Part shown: positions 8,941-16,050 of the stretch, piece after piece
Layout: every line of letters starts with the position of its first letter
Position numbering within the stretch: position 1 is the stretch's first letter
NCBI GenBank assembly: GCA_900128585.1
Contig: LT642500.1
Span: 1-16,050 of the forward strand
Length of the DNA: 16,050 nucleotides
Source: Stramenopiles sp. TOSAG23-3
Taxonomy: Eukaryota; Sar
Direction of reading: 5' to 3'
Position numbers and translations under genes: made by a program
Notes under the pieces: generated by a model
Databases searched by the model: none
Told to the model about the DNA's origin: nothing
What the model saw: the letters and a program-made list of their open reading frames with translations, nothing else

Positions 8941-9085
8941 GAAGGGGCACAGGTGTTTCCTTTCTCTAAATGTAAAGTCTATTAGTTCTTCTTCCGGTGT
9001 TTCGTTTGTTCGTTCGACATTTGTTTGTGTTAGAATTTAAAATGTGTCTTAGTTGTATTTTTATTATAATAAATAATATAATAAT

Positions 9086-9181
9086 TCTCTCCTCGTCTCT
9101 TCTTCTTCTTCTTCACCACTGTTGTTTTTTTCTTCTTTTTCTTCTTCTTCTTCTTCTTTCTTCTTCTTCTTTTTTTGTTTT
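9086..9181 (+). repeat. TTC-rich polypyrimidine block
   Basis: Several TTC trinucleotide runs separated by T runs make an almost pure pyrimidine plus strand, with only a few purine interruptions (for example CACCACTG near 9114). Confidence 0.85.
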
Positions 9182-9417
9182 TCTATATTTTTATTGTTAT
9201 AATATTATATATTATTGTTGTTGATGATTGTCTTCTTCTTTCTTTCTTTTTTTTTTCTTTTTCTTGTTGCTCCATTCCAACATTCCAACCTCCAACCTCC
9301 CCCTGTGCCCTCCCATTATAAAATAGAAAACAAGAAGAAGAAGTCCAACAATTTATTCGATTTTAAAATAGAGGAAGACAGAAAGGAAGGAATGGAAAGA
9401 ATGGAAAGAAGGAAGAA

Positions 9418-9421
<4 letters not shown>

Positions 9422-9465
<44 letters not shown>
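9422..9465 (+). repeat. Perfect GAAA microsatellite, 11 copies
   Basis: Eleven uninterrupted GAAA units sit inside a longer purine-only block (about 9371-9478) that begins with irregular GGAA/GAAG motifs. Confidence 0.95.
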
Positions 9466-9467
<2 letters not shown>

Positions 9468-9725
9468 GGAAGGAGATAGGTCTTCTGTTGTCTGTTGTCT
9501 TCTTCTTTTGTTTCGAAAATGTCTCTCTCTTCTTCTTCTTCTTTTTTTGTCATATTTTTTAATTAAAATAATGTGTCAGTCCGTCATCATTTTTTTGTTG
9601 TCCTAATAAAAATTAATTAATTCTATAATAATGGTATTTCTATATATATTATAAACTATAGAAGAATATAATCATCAAAAATAATAAAATTGAAAAAAAG
9701 AACAGAAAAAATAACAACAACAACA

Positions 9726-9838
9726 AAAAAGAAAGAAAGAGTCGAAAGAAAGAACGAAAGAAAGAGTCGAAAGAAAGAAAGAAAGAAAGAAAGAAAGACA
9801 GAAAGAAAGAAAGAAAGAAAGACAGAAAGAAAGAACGA

Positions 9839-9870
<32 letters not shown>

Positions 9871-9872
9871 AA
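9726..9872 (+). repeat. Interrupted GAAA microsatellite, about 147 bp
   Basis: A long GAAA array broken at intervals by GTC, AAC and ACA interruptions. The same interrupted subunits recur (GAAAGAAAGAGTC twice, GAAAGAAAGAAC twice), which suggests duplication of larger pieces as well as single-unit slippage. Confidence 0.9.
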
Positions 9873-10189
9873 TTTTATTTTTTGTTTTTTTTCTTCTTCT
9901 TCTTGGTACTACTACTATTATTATACTACTCTATTATTATTATTATTATTATGGAATTATTATTTATTGGAGGAGAGTTGTTTTTATTTTGATTTGATTT
10001 GTTGTTTTGTTGTTGATATAATATATTATCATTTATTTCTTCTTTGTTCTCTGGTTCATACCCGAGTTTTTCAATTTCTTTGTTGTACAATTTAACTGGT
10101 TTGTTCTCATGTGCTGTCATTAAGTTGTTCAATCTAGGCAAAGATTACTTACATTGCATGATACTGTTTCGTACCGTGAGGTTGGAATT

Positions 10190-11720
10190 ATGAATACCGT
10201 GCCGCGTAAGCCTGGTGGTGCGGCGTTGGGGCGCCTGCTGCGCGCTCGCTCTTTCTCGGGGTTCCGTAAGTTGCCAAGCCCGCCGCAGGGGCTAGAGGTG
10301 GCGCACGTCGTGGTCTGCTTTCGGCACGGTGACAGGACCCCGTCGCACAATTTGTTTGAACCGGACCCGGACGCGGCCGTCAGGGAAGCGTTGGGGTGGG
10401 CCCTGGAACTCCCGTCGGAACAGGACAAGCTGGAGTTAGAACGTTACGCGCCCGTTAGTAGGAGCGAGTCCTCCTTGCGCCCAAGGGACGTCTCCCTTGG
10501 GGTTTTTGGCCAGCTCACCGCACGGGGGTTACGGCAGGCATCGTCCCTTGGCAAATGGATCAAACAGCAGTACTTGCCCCACGGAAACTTTCCGATGCCA
10601 AACCAGAGTGCCGTGGCGTGTTTTTCCAGCAACTACTCCAGAACCATCTTGACGGCACAGGCGGTATTGAAGGAACTGCTCGGGGCGTCGTTGTACGACG
10701 GCAACAAAGTTCGGGTGCAGATCGCGTCCCCGAACGACGAGTTCATCAACGTTTACCCATTTTTGCCGCGGCTCCAAAAGCTCATGTACGATGCTGCAAA
10801 CAACGAAACGGGGGAAATAGCGTCCAAAGATGCGGCAATGGCACAGGTTCAGCACGAGCTAGTCCAAACGCTTCCCGCGTTTGCGTTCAAGCTCCGCCGT
10901 TTCAGTTGGATCAGCTACCAGGATTACTTCCATTGCCGTGCCGGGCGAATGTCATCCCCGAACGAGGTGGCCGCGGGTTACCAAGAGCGCATGTTAGTGT
11001 CGTACATCAAAGATTTGCCAAAGGCAAGCAAAGACGGGCTGAACGCGGCCGACGTCTCGCGGGCAATCCGAAGGCTGAGCCAGTACATTACTGAAGACGA
11101 CGCCAACGTCGTGTTCACCAACATCGACGCCGACGGGGACGGGAGGGTCAGTCTGGAAGAAATATCCAATTTTGCAAGGCGGGGGCTTCCGATGCTCGAA
11201 CCAAAAGCGGTGGAAGAATCCCTGTGGGGGCACTGCTCGGCCGTTGAGAACCATGTCTCCGACCGGTTTGAGTCGTGGTACAGCTCATCGCCAATTTTGA
11301 ACCAGGCCGTGGGCAGGCTGTTGGGTACTCTGTCCACGAAAATGAGCGAAGGGTCGCAGCAGTACCATGCTGAGTGCGAAGCCGCCGAAGCGCGCAAGAC
11401 ATCGGGGGGGGGGGCATGACGTGACGCTGCTTCCACTGCTTCATGGGTTAGGAGCTTGGAATAAATTAGAAAAGCAGTGGCCAATGTATGCGAGCTCGAT
11501 AGTGTTTGAGGTGCTTCGGTGCTCCGACACAAAACGTCGCTACGTTCGTGCCTTCTACTCCAACGGAAGCAACGAAGATAGCGAGAACGATGACATCGGC
11601 ATGCAAGAAGTCGTTTTTGGAGACTCGTCGGGCGCCCATTTGCTGGGCGAGGAGACCCAGCTAATGCCTTTCGAAACGTTTGAGAAGTTCTGCAACTTCG
11701 TGAGTTTGGACCAAAGCTGA
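10190..11720 (+). CDS. ACP6: ACP6-like histidine acid phosphatase with EF-hand segment, frameshifted at a G11 run
   Basis: ACP6 is a mitochondrial lysophosphatidic acid phosphatase of the two-motif histidine acid phosphatase family. From the ATG at 10190 the first frame runs to a TGA at 11417-11419; the C-terminal third continues in another frame to the TGA at 11718. Allowing one base fewer in the G run at 11404-11414 gives one protein of about 509 residues. Visible: Arg/Ser-rich, acid-poor N-terminus (RKPGGAALGRLLRARSFSGF), a likely mitochondrial presequence; RHGDRTP at 45-51 with the nucleophile His; GQLTARGLRQ; SSNYSRT with the second phosphate-binding Arg near 151; a canonical EF-hand loop at 313-324; and HDVTLLPLLHGLG after the frameshift, carrying the proton-donor Asp. 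The tail (KQWPMYASSIVFEVL, VRAFYSNG) fits ACP6. Human ACP6 is 428 residues; the excess is mostly the EF-hand segment. It may be intact with a sequence error, or a recent pseudogene. Confidence 0.85.
11033..11179 (+). other. EF-hand segment within the phosphatase
   Basis: The loop DADGDGRVSLEE (11126-11161) has Asp at 1, 3 and 5, Gly at 6, a hydrophobic residue at 8, Ser at 9 and Glu at 12, so it is a canonical calcium loop flanked by helices (DDANVVFTNI before, ISNFARR after). About 30 residues upstream, DGLNAADVSRAIRRLS looks like a first hand with a degenerate loop. It lies between the RHG and HD motifs, inside the phosphatase domain. Confidence 0.85.
11404..11414 (+). other. G11 homopolymer at the frameshift point
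   Basis: Eleven consecutive G follow ATC. With 11, the upstream frame reads Ser-Gly-Gly-Gly-Ala-stop; with 10 it reads Ser-Gly-Gly-Gly-His-Asp and continues 100 codons to the natural C-terminus. The conserved family motif at this spot is usually Ser/Ala-Gly/Ala-His-Asp, so the run sits exactly on the catalytic motif. Confidence 0.9.
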
Positions 11721-11959
11721 GAGTAGAACGCAGTTGAACGTAAAATTAAAATTCAGATATCATAACTTTTATCATAAATTATGGATATATACCATACAGC
11801 TACTATTCATAAATTTTAAGTTTTTATTAGGACTCGTACACAATTTTATTTTTGGAGGTTCGATCGTTCCGAATCGTAGTTTAAAACCGACACGCACGCG
11901 CACACACACGACGCTTCTTCTCTTCTTTCTTCTCTCTCTTTTTACACCGACCCCGTCGT
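11721..11959. other. Short convergent spacer with candidate poly(A) signals
   Basis: ATTAAA at 11745-11750 could serve the phosphatase. Minus-strand AATAAA hexamers at 11850-11845 and 11828-11823 could serve IFT139, 110-137 bases past its stop. A CA-rich and then pyrimidine-rich stretch (about 11889-11942) lies next to the IFT139 stop. Confidence 0.55.
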
Positions 11960-14900
11960 TCACGGCCGCAGGCCCTCCCTCGCTTTCTTTAAAATGTCGC
12001 TCTTAATCTTCGGGTAGTCTGGAAACTTCGAAAGAATTTTATGGCATACTCGGATGGCGTCCAGGAACCGCTCCGCCTTCAGGTAGTTGAACGCCAACTT
12101 GAAGCCTATGGGGGCGTTTGCTTCGTTTGCGCACTTCCACGCCTGCTCGTAGTGCTCTGCAGCGTCTCTGTACGAACTCTCCTTCTCCATAATCAAACCC
12201 ATGTGCTCCCAGGCTTTCCCGCACGACTTGTTGTAAACGAGGCACCGTTTGCACAAATCCTGCGCAAGGTCGTACTTTCCGTTCGAAATGTAAATGTTGG
12301 CAAGCATGAGCCACCCTCGCTCGAAATCGTCGGCGTAGTCTGGGTTGTAGGACATTTTGTGAATTCGCTTCAGCTGGTTCCGCGCCTTGGGGACTTGGCG
12401 GAGCAACATCAGCGCGTTGGCCATGCCGCAGATGGCAGGGACATACTCTTTGTCGCCGCTGACCATTTCTACGAACCGTTGGACAGACCGTTCGATGTTT
12501 GATTTCTGCTTCGTGCACATGAGTGCGTAGGCTTCTAATACTAACACGCGGCGGGTTTTCGGCCTTCGCGTGATCTCCCTCAGCAGTTTCTCCGCGACTC
12601 GGACGGCTTCCCCGGTTTCCTGGCTATCGTCCTCCCAGAGCTCGTCGCTTTCCGGATTCAAATAAAGCTCGACCATGTTGATCAGAGCTTTCTCGCCCCA
12701 CATTCCACTCTTCCGCGCCTTGTTCAGCGTTCGGATCGACTCGGGAATATTGTTGGTGTATCTCAAGTAGAGCCCTCTGCAGAACATGAGCCCCGGGTCG
12801 TGCTTGCTTTTTGGGGAGTACGACTCCGCGGCCTTCATTATTTCTGGGGCTTCCTCGAGCTTCCCCGCGCGGCGCAGCAGGACGATCATGCGGAACAGGG
12901 CTTTGTGGTTGTTCGGCTTTCGCTGCAAGATCTGCTTGAAGTGGTACACTGCCTGCTCGTTCTCCCGCTTCTGGAACATGATGTCGGCCAGCATCATGGC
13001 CGCCTCTTCGTGGTTCTCGTCGATCCGCATGAGCAGGCCGCACTGGTGCTGGCACTTCTGCAGCTCGCCCTGCTTCAAGTAGAGCTTCGCCAGGCCCAGC
13101 ATGGCGACTTCGTACGAGTTGTCGTGCTCCAGCGCGTTCTTGAAAAATTTGACGGCGTCCCCCACGTCGTTGTTGTCCAGGTGGTGGTTTCCGATACGGT
13201 AGTCCAGCTTAGCGGCCTCCAGGCGCTGCTCCTGAGCGTTCGCGTCGTCCGACGACCGGGTGCGGGCGAGGATGTCCTGCTGGACCCCCCGGGCGGCCAG
13301 CAGGTCGCCCAGGGCCCCCTCGCTGTTGTTCATCCCCTGCTTCACCTCCGCGACGAGCAGCAGCAGGTTGACGTGCGCGATCATGTCCGGGACGCTGCTG
13401 CCCTCGGCGTTGTCGTGGCTCTGCTTCAAAATGCGCGAGGCATCGTCGAACTTTTTCAACTTTATGTACAGCCGGGCCAGGTCCCCGCGCAGGGACACTA
13501 TGTCCCCGCTGTTCCTCCCGGACGTGTCCCTCGAGCTGGCCTCCAGGGCATCCTCGTAGTACTCGATGGCGCGGTGGTACTCGTGGGTCTTGATGAACGC
13601 CCGGCCTATCATAAGGGCAAGGGCCTGGTCGTTCGGGTTCATCTTCAGCGCATCCTGGTAGGACAGTATGGCCTTCTCGGGCTCCTGGATGTTCATGTAC
13701 GCGTCCCCGAGCATGACGTGCGCGCTGGGCTTCGGGTTGATCTTCAGCATGGTCTGGTAGCACGCGATGTACTGCTTCTTGTCGTTCATGTTGGTGAGGT
13801 AAATCTTCGCCAGCACCATCTGGGCTTTCCCGAAGGCCGGGCTGTTCCGCTTCACCCCGCTCAGCTGGGCGATGGCCCGCTTGATCTTGCCCCGCTTCAG
13901 GGACAGCTCGCTGTTGGCCACGACAACGCGCACTTCTTCGGGGGTCCCTTGAAAAATCGCGGACGCGGTCTTGATGACTTTCGACGCGTCCTTGACCTGC
14001 CCCAGCTTCGTGTGGACGTTCGCCAGCGCGATGTAAATCGACGCGTGGTCGTGCATGGACAGGGTGCTGGACGGCCCGGCGTCCCGCTTCGACTCCCGCC
14101 CCCGCGACCCGCCCGCCAGCCTCGCGACCGCTCTCTCGACGCTCGGCAGCTTGAGGGCGGACCGGAGGACTTCGATGGACCCGGACACGTCCCCGGTGCC
14201 GTCCAGGACCTTCGCCTTGATCAGGTAAAAGAGCGGGGAGTCCCGCACCTTAAAGTCGTGGGCCAGCGCCTGCTCCAGCGAGTTGCTGGCCCCGCGAAAA
14301 TTCTCTTGAAAAATGGCAATCTGCGCCATGATGAGGTGCGCGTCGCTGTAGGTGGGCTTGAGGCGCAGGCAGTGCTTGAGCGTGCGCTCCGCGCTGTCGA
14401 AGCTGTTGTTCAAAAATTTTGACTTTGCAAGCTCCAGCTGCGCGTCCAACAGCCCCGGGACCTCCTTCGTCACCCTCGCCAAAATGTTCAGCGCTTTCGT
14501 CAGGTAGTGCGGGGTCGGCTCCCCGGCGTCGATGGGCTCCGCCCCGCAGTGCTTCATGTACTGGCGGGCGACCTGGAGCTGAAAGTCGACGTCGAAGTGG
14601 ACGAAGTAGTCGTAGGTCGACTTGAGGCTGCCCGAGCCGAGGGCCGACTGAAAGTGGGACATGCAGTCGTCCAGCATCGCGATCGAGCGCTCCTGGTCCC
14701 GATCCTTCTCCCACGCGATGACGGCGCTCAGGAAGATTATCTCGTAGCTGGACCCGATGCTGGTCTGGATCTCCTTCATAAACTCGATCTGCTGCTCCGC
14801 GTCCGTGAGCTGGCCCGCGGAGAGCTGGCAAAAGATCATCCCCGTGACCGCCTGAACGTTGGCGTCGTCCAGGCTCGCCCCTTGCTTGAACTCGTCGTTC

Positions 14901-16012
14901 GCGGTCCGCAGGTCGCCCAGAAGGACGTGCTGCTGGGCGCTCTCGGTGACGTAGAGGCTGTTCATCGGCGCCAGCTTCCGCGCGCGGCCGACGAGCTTGA
15001 GGGTCCCTTTCAGGATGTTCTTGTCCCTCCCCGAGAGGCGGGCGAGCGGGCGGGCGACGTTGAAGCAGAGCTCCGCGTTCATCGGCTCGTGGCGGTCGAC
15101 GCTGGTGATGAGGGTGTCGATGATACCCGCGGCCCGGCCGAGGTCGCCCGTCCGGGTGAGCGAGTGGAGGGCGGAGATCCGCAGGGCCTCGATGTCGTAC
15201 GGGTCCTGCTGGAGCACCCGCTCGGTGGTCTCGAGGGCCTGGTCCCAGTCCCCCATCATCATGAGCATTTTTCCCTTCCCCGAGAGGGCAGGGAGGAACC
15301 AGGGGTAGACCACGATCGCCTGGGTCAGGTGGTCCAGCGCCTTGCTGTACTGCTTCTTGAGCTCGAAGTACTTTGCCTTGCCCATGATCGCCTCCAAGTC
15401 CCTCGACGCCCGTTTCTTGTCCCCGAGGGCCTTCTCGAAGTAGGTGAAGCTCTTGTTCGCGAGCTCCTTCTCCTTCCTCGAGCTGGTCCCCTCCTCGGCG
15501 TCGTGGCGAGACTGGTGCTGCGTCGCGGTCAGGTCAATCCAGCCCCGGAGCGCGAGGGCCCGGGTGGTGAGCTTCTCGGACAGGGCCGAGTCGTCCAGCT
15601 GGGAGTTGACGAGCCGGCGGGCCTCCGCAATGCTCCCGGTGAGCCAGGAAAACGTCGCGGCGATGAGGACGCTCTCCGGGGTCGCCCGGTTCTCTGCGAC
15701 CCGGAGGGAGGACGAGAGCGAGTCGATGGCCTCGTGGTCCGTCAGGTCGGTGTTCTCGTGCGCCCAGATCAGCGCGAGGTGCGCGGGAAAACTAACGTCC
15801 CGGTTGTTCTTTATCCGCTCCCAGTCCCGTATCGCGGCGGTCCAGCTCCCCTCCTTCGCGACGCCGTACGCTTTCCAGAACAGCAGGTACCCGTCGTCCC
15901 CGCGCTTCTTCAGAACTTCCTCGCAAACCGTCTGGACGTGCCTCCAGTACCCTTCCCGGGCATAATGGTGCACGAGCGCCGAAATGTCCGTGTTGTTTCG
16001 CTTGTTGCTCAT
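11960..16012 (-). CDS. IFT139: Intraflagellar transport protein IFT139 (TTC21B/THM1 family)
   Basis: IFT139 is a TPR-repeat subunit of IFT complex A, which drives retrograde transport in cilia and delivers membrane proteins into them. The gene is one exon of 1350 codons; human TTC21B has 1316 residues, so it is full length. Similarity runs from end to end: HHYAREGYWRHV near the start, WDQALETTERVLQQDP, VQAVTGMIFCQLSAGQL, SYDFKVRD-type sequence (AHDFKVRDSPLFYLIKAK), GDAYMNIQEPEKAI (about 769-782), KHDPGLMFCRGLYLRYT, CTKQKSNIERSVQRF, ARNQLKRIHKMSYN, and the C-terminal FNYLKAERFLDAI through KAREGLRP. TPR helices fill nearly the whole length. Small charged insertions (about residues 166-187 and 635-650) are loops specific to this lineage. 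The ATG at 16012 matches the family start. It is the clearest sign that the organism is ciliated. GC content is strikingly higher in the 5' part than in the 3' part. Confidence 0.97.
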   Translation of the reverse strand: MSNKRNNTDISALVHHYAREGYWRHVQTVCEEVLKKRGDDGYLLFWKAYGVAKEGSWTAAIRDWERIKNNRDVSFPAHLALIWAHENTDLTDHEAIDSLSSSLRVAENRATPESVLIAATFSWLTGSIAEARRLVNSQLDDSALSEKLTTRALALRGWIDLTATQHQSRHDAEEGTSSRKEKELANKSFTYFEKALGDKKRASRDLEAIMGKAKYFELKKQYSKALDHLTQAIVVYPWFLPALSGKGKMLMMMGDWDQALETTERVLQQDPYDIEALRISALHSLTRTGDLGRAAGIIDTLITSVDRHEPMNAELCFNVARPLARLSGRDKNILKGTLKLVGRARKLAPMNSLYVTESAQQHVLLGDLRTANDEFKQGASLDDANVQAVTGMIFCQLSAGQLTDAEQQIEFMKEIQTSIGSSYEIIFLSAVIAWEKDRDQERSIAMLDDCMSHFQSALGSGSLKSTYDYFVHFDVDFQLQVARQYMKHCGAEPIDAGEPTPHYLTKALNILARVTKEVPGLLDAQLELAKSKFLNNSFDSAERTLKHCLRLKPTYSDAHLIMAQIAIFQENFRGASNSLEQALAHDFKVRDSPLFYLIKAKVLDGTGDVSGSIEVLRSALKLPSVERAVARLAGGSRGRESKRDAGPSSTLSMHDHASIYIALANVHTKLGQVKDASKVIKTASAIFQGTPEEVRVVVANSELSLKRGKIKRAIAQLSGVKRNSPAFGKAQMVLAKIYLTNMNDKKQYIACYQTMLKINPKPSAHVMLGDAYMNIQEPEKAILSYQDALKMNPNDQALALMIGRAFIKTHEYHRAIEYYEDALEASSRDTSGRNSGDIVSLRGDLARLYIKLKKFDDASRILKQSHDNAEGSSVPDMIAHVNLLLLVAEVKQGMNNSEGALGDLLAARGVQQDILARTRSSDDANAQEQRLEAAKLDYRIGNHHLDNNDVGDAVKFFKNALEHDNSYEVAMLGLAKLYLKQGELQKCQHQCGLLMRIDENHEEAAMMLADIMFQKRENEQAVYHFKQILQRKPNNHKALFRMIVLLRRAGKLEEAPEIMKAAESYSPKSKHDPGLMFCRGLYLRYTNNIPESIRTLNKARKSGMWGEKALINMVELYLNPESDELWEDDSQETGEAVRVAEKLLREITRRPKTRRVLVLEAYALMCTKQKSNIERSVQRFVEMVSGDKEYVPAICGMANALMLLRQVPKARNQLKRIHKMSYNPDYADDFERGWLMLANIYISNGKYDLAQDLCKRCLVYNKSCGKAWEHMGLIMEKESSYRDAAEHYEQAWKCANEANAPIGFKLAFNYLKAERFLDAIRVCHKILSKFPDYPKIKSDILKKAREGLRP

Positions 16013-16050
16013 GCCAGACCAGAAAGGGGTAGGAGTGTGTGGGTGTGTGT
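16013..16050 (-). other. IFT139 5' flank, partial
   Basis: Thirty-eight bases upstream of the IFT139 ATG, ending in a GT-rich stretch on the plus strand (AC-rich in the sense direction). Too short to assign a promoter. Confidence 0.5.

Larger units (their letters stand above)
8799..10189. other. Divergent, low-complexity intergenic region (Sen1-like / ACP6-like)
   Basis: It holds the promoters of two divergent genes and is dominated by strand-asymmetric runs. Pyrimidine-rich plus-strand blocks lie at about 9086-9181, 9480-9562 and 9883-9905; purine-rich blocks at about 9371-9478 and 9726-9872. AT-rich DNA with ATT repeats (about 9917-9950) fills the rest. Frames through it encode only Lys/Arg/Glu or Phe/Leu/Ser runs and are repeat artefacts. 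Confidence 0.8.

Noticed and set aside
9215-9992. Open frames in the GAAA and TTC arrays encoding Lys/Glu/Arg or Phe/Leu runs
   Set aside because: Products of microsatellites that lack stops; no non-repetitive coding sequence.
9926-10141. A minus-strand 71-codon frame with a Lys/Glu/Asn-rich segment, near a GTAAGT on the same strand (10155-10150)
   Set aside because: AT-rich translated DNA commonly looks like this. There is no recognisable domain, its end is Asn/Ile repeat, and it overlaps the phosphatase 5' flank. Only a cDNA would revive it.
10154-10156. A TTG start at 10154 for the phosphatase
   Set aside because: The first ATG is at 10190 and begins a plausible mitochondrial presequence.
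11300-11420. An intron in place of the phosphatase frameshift
   Set aside because: No GTAAGT donor, ACTAAC branch motif or pyrimidine tract is present, although these are strong in the other introns of the window.
12800-14422. A 540-codon open frame on the plus strand opposite IFT139
   Set aside because: It lies antisense to an unmistakable IFT139 sequence, has biased Val/Leu/Arg/Gln-rich composition, and is explained by the GC-rich codon use of the real gene.

Overview
The window is nuclear DNA from a eukaryote that builds cilia or flagella. It carries five protein-coding genes: eIF3a (partial), a Rab11-type GTPase, a Sen1/senataxin-type helicase, an ACP6-like histidine acid phosphatase and the intraflagellar transport protein IFT139. 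The eukaryotic origin is shown by spliceosomal introns with GTAAGT donors and ACTAAC branch-like motifs, by AATAAA signals, and by the protein families themselves. Coding DNA is GC-richer than the very AT-rich intergenic DNA, and introns are few: three are visible, while the helicase and IFT139 are each one uninterrupted exon. This fits a flagellated or zoospore-forming protist, but nothing here fixes the lineage.

Layout from left to right. 1-1742, minus: eIF3a, 5' part only, running off the left edge. 1743-4524: about 2.8 kb of AT-rich DNA with no convincing gene but several unrelated short tandem arrays (unit lengths 10, 4, 8, 5 and 12 bp). 4525-5237, plus: Rab11-like GTPase, two exons. 5238-5966: convergent 3' intergenic DNA. 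5967-8798, minus: compact Sen1-like SF1B helicase. 8799-10189: a divergent intergenic region made largely of alternating polypyrimidine and polypurine blocks with GAAA and TTC microsatellites. 10190-11720, plus: ACP6-like phosphatase with an EF-hand segment placed between its two catalytic motifs and a frameshift at a G11 run. 11721-11959: short convergent spacer. 11960-16012, minus: IFT139. The five genes alternate strand (-,+,-,+,-) and look like unrelated housekeeping or ciliary functions, not a pathway cluster.

The points most worth a second look are the EF-hand within an ACP6-type phosphatase, the G11 frameshift separating its RHG and HD halves, a C-run cluster just downstream of the donor in every visible intron (G-quadruplex-capable on the template strand), and the triplex-prone purine/pyrimidine blocks upstream of the helicase.
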